NCBI GenBank assembly: GCA_900754535.1
Contig: CAAEDF010000052.1
Span: forward strand, 1 to 7,742
DNA: 7,742 nucleotides
Source of the DNA: Clostridia bacterium
GTDB taxonomy: Bacteria; Bacillota; Clostridia; Oscillospirales; CAG-382
Reading direction: 5' to 3'
The first letter of the stretch is position 1, and each line of letters starts with the position of its first letter. The position numbers and the translations under genes are program-made. Below are positions 4,235 through 7,742 of this stretch, piece after piece. The notes under the pieces are model-generated. The model saw nothing but the letters and a program-made list of their open reading frames with translations, made no database searches and was not told where the DNA came from.

Positions 4235-4873
4235 ATGGCTATTGATTTCAAGAAAACGCAGCTATCGGGCCACACGCCCGAAATTTGGCGCGGCGAGTGC
4301 AAGATTCTGCCGGGCGGCTTCAAGCCGGTGCAGAACTTCCCCGTCGGAACGGTGTTGCATCGGGGAACTCCTATCTATGTCGATTTCGAGGCGATGAGTG
4401 CCGCCGTTTGCAAGACCGCCAAGGTTCTCAAAGGAGGCACGACCACCGCGCCCCGCGTCGCCAAAGGGCATTACTTCGTCGCAGGCGACGTAGTAATGAA
4501 ACTCGGAGTAACCGACAAATCCCCGATCATCAAGTCCATCGACACGGCCAATGCCGGGTACGATGTCATCACGTTCGCATCCGCCATCGCAGGGCTGGCC
4601 GAGGGCGACATCCTCGTAGAGGCAACCGAATATGCCGAAACAGGCGGAGGTTCGGGTTCCGACCCCATCCCTGCCGCGCCTCGCTATACACCCAACATGG
4701 TTGTCGGAGCGGCCAAGGAGTTCACCGGAAAGGGCCTCCCGACGATTGATGCCGCATACGAGGCGGTAGTCCTCTATCCGAGCCTGAACTTCCCTTTGCT
4801 GGAAGACTGGCTCATCAATCCCGGCAAGGTATGCCTCAAAGCAAACCCGAACATTCTGTTCATTAAACAGTAA
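4235..4873 (+). CDS. Putative head decoration / head-fiber-type protein, 212 residues
   Basis: This lies between the scaffold and the major capsid protein, the usual place for a decoration protein that binds the outer capsid. The N-terminal domain (about 1-130) is beta-rich: GHTPEIWRG (12-20), a strand-turn region with VGTVLHRGTPIYVDF (37-51), KGHYFVAGDVV (77-87) and LAEGDILVEATEY (121-133). A glycine-serine hinge, GGGSGS (137-142), joins a C-terminal piece (145-212). The fold pattern recalls phi29-type head-fiber bases, but I cannot confirm a family. The frame opens at 4169, inside the scaffold gene. The ATG at 4235 is preferred because it avoids overlap, lies 38 bases after the scaffold stop, and MAIDFKKTQLSG is a normal-looking start. 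Confidence 0.62.
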   Translation: MAIDFKKTQLSGHTPEIWRGECKILPGGFKPVQNFPVGTVLHRGTPIYVDFEAMSAAVCKTAKVLKGGTTTAPRVAKGHYFVAGDVVMKLGVTDKSPIIKSIDTANAGYDVITFASAIAGLAEGDILVEATEYAETGGGSGSDPIPAAPRYTPNMVVGAAKEFTGKGLPTIDAAYEAVVLYPSLNFPLLEDWLINPGKVCLKANPNILFIKQ

Positions 4874-4878
4874 CGATC

Positions 4879-5985
4879 ATGCCCGAAATTCTTTATAGCT
4901 CAATCTTTGGCGCATTGACGCAGCACGTACAAGCTCGCTTCGATGCCGCCTCGAAACTGCACAAGCAGCTTTTCGACAACGTAATCTTCGAGCGTTTCCT
5001 CGACTGGGACACCCCGACTATCGGCCTCGACTTCGAGGAGATCATCGGTCAGTACAACATCACTGTTGCTGCTCCGACCATCGGCGATCAGTCGAAAGAG
5101 GCTATCCTCGGTACGGAGGGGTTGGAAACCGTGAAAGAGCGCATCCTCAATCATGCCGTAACGCTGCCGATGACGATTCAGGACTATCGTAAGGTTCTGC
5201 AAATCCTCGACAGCAAGTCGCTCCCCGACAAGGCAAAGACGGAGCAGCTCATCAAACTGATGTGGGGCAGTTCGACGACGGTCGTAAGTTCCGTTCTCGC
5301 AAAGCTCGACATCCTGTTCCTGCGCCCGCTCTCGAACGAGGGTATCGTCGAACTCGACGACAACATCAACCCCGAAGGTGGCGTGCGCGGCACGATCAAC
5401 TTCAACCAGCCCGCCGAGAATATCGCGTCGTCCAAAACCCCGTGGACGGATGCCAATCTCGACACGGTGGACTGCTTCGAGGACGTGCAGGGCATCATCG
5501 ACGCCGCACAGGACAAAACCGTATTCGGCAAAATCCTCTGCGCTCCGTCGCGCATCTCCTACATGTGCCGCAGCAAGAAGATCAAGCAGATGATCTGGGG
5601 AACCGACAAATCTGCGAAGATCGTGCAACTGAAAGACCTGAACGCCTATATGCAGGAGAACAGCTACCCTGTTTTCGAGCCTATCCGCCGTCAGGTTCGC
5701 ATTCAGAAAGGCAAACTCCGCGTCCCCTATACGCCGTGGAACGAGAAGAACATGGTTTTCATTCCCGACGGCAAGCTCGGCATCGTCAAAAACGCATGGG
5801 CGAACAACGAGCTGAAACAGGAGGCCGGAGTAGCGTACTCCAACTACGGGCGTATCCGCGTCTCGCAATGGGGCGTGGGCGAAACGCAGGGTAGCAACGG
5901 CGTTGAGTTCACCAAGGCCGAATCGCTCTCGTTGCCCGTAATTACGGAAATGAACGGCATCTACACCCTCAAAACGCAGCAGTAG
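4879..5985 (+). CDS. Major capsid protein, HK97 fold, 368 residues
   Basis: Forms the icosahedral shell. Length and gene order (after scaffold and decoration, before head-tail connectors) are those of a tailed-phage major capsid protein. The best family guess is the gpE-like group (Phage_cap_E), based on overall pattern and not on a catalytic motif. Landmarks are an N-terminal helix (8-40), 'FLDWDTPTIGLDFEEIIGQY' (40-59), ERILNHAVTLPMTIQDYRK (87-105), a central helix and loop with INFNQPAENIASSKTPW (173-189), 'NMVFIPDGKLGIVKNAW' (291-307), YSNYGRIRVSQW (320-331) and a C-terminal strand 'SLSLPVITEMNGIYTL' (349-364). There is no long N-terminal coiled coil of the HK97 delta-domain type, consistent with a separate scaffold. 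It starts five bases after the previous stop. Confidence 0.88.
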   Translation: MPEILYSSIFGALTQHVQARFDAASKLHKQLFDNVIFERFLDWDTPTIGLDFEEIIGQYNITVAAPTIGDQSKEAILGTEGLETVKERILNHAVTLPMTIQDYRKVLQILDSKSLPDKAKTEQLIKLMWGSSTTVVSSVLAKLDILFLRPLSNEGIVELDDNINPEGGVRGTINFNQPAENIASSKTPWTDANLDTVDCFEDVQGIIDAAQDKTVFGKILCAPSRISYMCRSKKIKQMIWGTDKSAKIVQLKDLNAYMQENSYPVFEPIRRQVRIQKGKLRVPYTPWNEKNMVFIPDGKLGIVKNAWANNELKQEAGVAYSNYGRIRVSQWGVGETQGSNGVEFTKAESLSLPVITEMNGIYTLKTQQ

Positions 5986-5987
5986 CC

Positions 5988-6323
5988 GTGGATAACCTTA
6001 CCGCAACGAGGAGTTTGTGCAATGCGATAGCAAACACATTCTATCCTGATAACGCGACCATCGAATTTGCGCTCTTCAACGAGGGCATCGACGCAAAGGC
6101 CGAGGCGACCCCGAAAGACCCTATGATCTTTCGGGTTGCCGCCCGCCTTGTCATCGGATATGTCGAAAACAGCCGCTCCGAGAACGGCGTATCGACCTCC
6201 GTAATGAGCGAGGAAGCCCTCAAACAGAGCCTTTCGATTTGGTGCGGCTATTATGGTCTCAATGCGGATGAGGTTCTTTCCGACTATATGCGCGTGATCG
6301 AGGACGGCACGCATCTATGGTGA
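5988..6323 (+). CDS. Putative head-tail connector (adaptor) protein, 111 residues, GTG start
   Basis: Proposed to dock on the portal and start the neck, judged from size, helical content and position right after the capsid gene. The protein is mostly helical: LTATRSLCNAIANTFYP (4-20), 'FRVAARLVIGYVENS' (48-62), EEALKQSLSIWCGYYGL (75-91). This resembles short connector proteins of Bacteroidales siphophages (possibly DUF6706, from memory). The start is GTG at 5988, two bases after the capsid stop; the next in-frame ATG is at about residue 46 and would delete the first helices. The connector role is inferred from order. Confidence 0.65.
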   Translation: MDNLTATRSLCNAIANTFYPDNATIEFALFNEGIDAKAEATPKDPMIFRVAARLVIGYVENSRSENGVSTSVMSEEALKQSLSIWCGYYGLNADEVLSDYMRVIEDGTHLW

Positions 6324-6324
6324 T

Positions 6325-6636
6325 ATGAGATACAACGGCACATTGCGCTACGAGATACTCACCGAGGGCGGTATCGACGAATGGGGCGAGCCTATCAAGG
6401 CACAATCCGCATGGAGCGAGGCTATCCCCTGCTCCATCAAGACCAACAGCGATAACCGCAAAGGGCGTTACGAAGACGGCGAATTTCGGCAGGCTTCGTT
6501 TACGATCCTTGTTGAGTGCATCCCTTTCCCCTACAATCGGGTGAAACTCGAAAGGATGGGCGAAAATCTCGGCGAATACCGCGTGATGAACGCCGAACCT
6601 CTCACCACCGTAGGCAGAACTCAAATCGTGGTGTGA
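6325..6636 (+). CDS. Putative head-closure (stopper) protein, 103 residues
   Basis: Proposed to close the DNA channel below the connector. It has the size and beta-rich plan of HK97/SPP1-type head-tail joining proteins: YNGTLRYEILTEGG (3-16), an exposed polar loop with SDNRKGRYEDGEFRQ (42-56), 'ASFTILVECIPFPY' (57-70) and a final 'EYRVMNAEPLTTVGRTQIVV'. Such a pattern (an oxide of beta strands ending in '-yrV---e') is common in closure proteins, but sequence alone is weak and gene order carries the call. The start ATG is one base after the previous stop, indicating coupled translation. Confidence 0.6.
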   Translation: MRYNGTLRYEILTEGGIDEWGEPIKAQSAWSEAIPCSIKTNSDNRKGRYEDGEFRQASFTILVECIPFPYNRVKLERMGENLGEYRVMNAEPLTTVGRTQIVV

Positions 6637-6637
6637 T

Positions 6638-7126
6638 ATGGCGAAAGTCGCTACCTCGCACGGCAAATACAAGGGCGTCATCGTCAGCAAAACGGACATG
6701 CGCAAGCTGAAAGCCGGATTGCAGGCCAAGATGAAAGACATCGTCGCCTTGCTCGTGAAGCAACTCTCTTTCATCGGGGAGGAGTGCATACGAATCGCCC
6801 GCGAGAGTGGCAGCTACAACGATATTACCGGCAATTTGAGGTCATCAATAGGCTATGTGGTGCTTGTGGACGGGAAGCCCGTCGTGACGGGAGCCTCGAA
6901 GCAATACAGCGGCAAGGATGGCAACGGCGAAGCCGGCCCGCCCGCCGCCGAAGCATTGCTCCAAAGTCTGCAAGCGAAATTTCCGTGGGGCGTGGTTCTG
7001 ATCGTCTGCGCAGGCATGAAATACGCCGCGTATGTCGAAGCAGTCCACCACAAGGACGTTCTCACCTCCGCCGAGTTGAAAGCCGAATCGCTTGCCAAGA
7101 AATTACTCAACGGTCTAATCGAATAG
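6638..7126 (+). CDS. HK97 gp10-like neck / head-tail joining protein, 162 residues
   Basis: Matches the HK97 gp10-like family, which sits at the head-tail junction. Diagnostic stretches are SGSYNDITGNLRSSIGY (57-73), 'd.TGnLR.Si.y' being the family hallmark, and GMKYAAYVEAVHHKDVLTSA (126-145), the 'YA.yVE...' block. The N-terminus (18-50) is a helix. A disordered-looking loop GKDGNGEAGPPAAEA (92-106) lies between. Length is usual for the family. It starts one base after the previous stop; the next gene follows after four bases. Among the neck genes this has the clearest motif support. Confidence 0.8.
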   Translation: MAKVATSHGKYKGVIVSKTDMRKLKAGLQAKMKDIVALLVKQLSFIGEECIRIARESGSYNDITGNLRSSIGYVVLVDGKPVVTGASKQYSGKDGNGEAGPPAAEALLQSLQAKFPWGVVLIVCAGMKYAAYVEAVHHKDVLTSAELKAESLAKKLLNGLIE

Positions 7127-7130
7127 CGAG

Positions 7131-7538
7131 ATGATAAAAACGGAGATGCAGATTGAGCGGGATTTCTATTCTTTCGTCAAGAATAGCGACCTCGGAAAGG
7201 CCATCAAAGGAAAGGTTTACCGACCCGAAATGCGCCCTGCCAATGCCACGACGGAGGATTTGATCGTCAAGTTCCTCGCAGGACTTGATGAACAGGTACA
7301 AACGGGCGTGGTGATCTTCAATCTCTATGTCCCCGATATACCTCATGCCGACGGCCGGATGGTTCCCGACAAGAACCGCATCGGCAAGTTGGAGGAGCTG
7401 CTTCTCGCATTCGTAGAAACCGCAGGTGGTACGGAATACTGGCTCGAAACCGATACGACACCGACGACGATGCGCAACGAGGAAATAGAGCAGCATTTCA
7501 TATACGCAAGAATCAAGTTTAACCGCATAACAGAATAG
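7131..7538 (+). CDS. Putative tail terminator / tail completion protein, 135 residues
   Basis: Follows the gp10-like gene and precedes the tail tube gene, the usual place for the protein that caps the tail end. The protein starts with a helix (IERDFYSFVKNSDLGKAI, 8-25), then VYRPEMRPANATTEDLIVKF (29-48), a strand TGVVIFNLYVPDI (58-70), helix 'RIGKLEELLLAFVE' (83-96) and a final strand HFIYARIKFNRIT (122-134). The 'eD.VV.FL......G.v.v..yvP.i......D..R...l' plan resembles terminators of Bacteroidales phages. Homology is likely but not proved. Confidence 0.62.
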   Translation: MIKTEMQIERDFYSFVKNSDLGKAIKGKVYRPEMRPANATTEDLIVKFLAGLDEQVQTGVVIFNLYVPDIPHADGRMVPDKNRIGKLEELLLAFVETAGGTEYWLETDTTPTTMRNEEIEQHFIYARIKFNRITE

Positions 7539-7542
7539 GATT

Positions 7543-7742
7543 ATGGCAAAGAAAATCATCATGTCGTGGTCGAAGTGCAAAATCGAAGTCGGCAAGACCG
7601 GCGACGACGAGGCGATGGCCGCCACTCTGACCGATGTAGGGACGATCAACGACAAATCGACGACGCTTGCCACCGAGGACGGCGAAACGCTGACCGCAAC
7701 GGCAACGGGCGGGATCGTGGTTGCCGAAGAGGAGGGCGAGCC
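7543..7742 (+). CDS. Partial probable major tail (tube) protein, first 66 residues
   Basis: The frame starts at ATG 7543, four bases after the previous stop, and continues to the window edge. The protein begins MAKKIIMSWSKCKIEVGKTG, then LTDVGTINDKSTTLATEDG (30-48) and GIVVAEEEGE (57-66). The N-terminal beta strands and the 'T-T-L-DV-----S-TL---dG--L--kA-GG' pattern recall tail tube proteins of Bacteroidales siphophages, in which the N-terminus builds the inner ring. An alternative start at the second Met (residue 7) is possible. The call rests on that resemblance and on gene order. Confidence 0.7.
   Translation, partial: MAKKIIMSWSKCKIEVGKTGDDEAMAATLTDVGTINDKSTTLATEDGETLTATATGGIVVAEEEGE

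Noticed and set aside
4900..5868. 322-codon minus-strand ORF opposite the capsid gene
   Set aside because: It is fully antisense to the well-supported major capsid gene, is low in plausible protein character, and arises from the codon pattern of that gene.
5987..5995. Second DnaA-box-like sequence (one mismatch) at the connector start
   Set aside because: It is one base off consensus, lies in coding sequence, and has no repeats or AT-rich tract nearby.

Overview
The window looks like part of a tailed-phage genome or prophage from a gut Bacteroidales host; Alistipes or Bacteroides would fit, but the genus is an inference. Two things point there. Promoter elements match the Bacteroidetes -7 consensus TAnnTTTG. 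Several small proteins resemble hypothetical families I know from Bacteroidales prophages and conjugative elements, including a DUF3873-like protein. Starts are mostly ATG without clear Shine-Dalgarno sequences, also usual in Bacteroidetes.

The layout is two divergent transcription units separated by a 251-base intergenic region (3355-3605). The leftward unit (3354 down to 468) has eight tightly packed genes, one of them a 58-codon gene below common length cut-offs. In order of transcription they are: a coiled-coil protein with a DKDEFCK motif, a short helical protein, an acidic 72-residue protein, a DUF3873-like protein, the 58-residue protein, a 160-residue conserved hypothetical, a 298-residue DUF932/DUF3871-like protein and a 77-residue conserved hypothetical. 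None has a function I can assign. A Bacteroidetes promoter (3412-3443) with two related palindromes precedes the unit. At least four of its start codons are preceded by the leader motif AATYCAACKCA.

Beyond the leftward unit, positions 125-467 hold no confident gene. This stretch has an AT-rich tract, five tandem 12-bp units, an isolated sixth copy and, just inside the neighbouring gene, a perfect DnaA-box sequence. That arrangement resembles a replication origin, though the repeats can also be read as a Thr/Ala/Pro coding repeat. A further leftward gene runs off the left edge.

The rightward unit (3606 to the right edge) is a head and head-tail-joining operon: putative scaffold, putative head decoration/fiber protein, major capsid protein, putative head-tail connector, putative head-closure protein, HK97 gp10-like neck protein, putative tail terminator and the start of the probable major tail protein. 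Gaps of 1-5 bases separate most genes, so they are probably co-transcribed from the promoter near 3563-3570. Terminase, portal and maturation protease are not in the window. The head genes therefore begin at the scaffold under their own promoter, next to an oppositely transcribed block of small genes.
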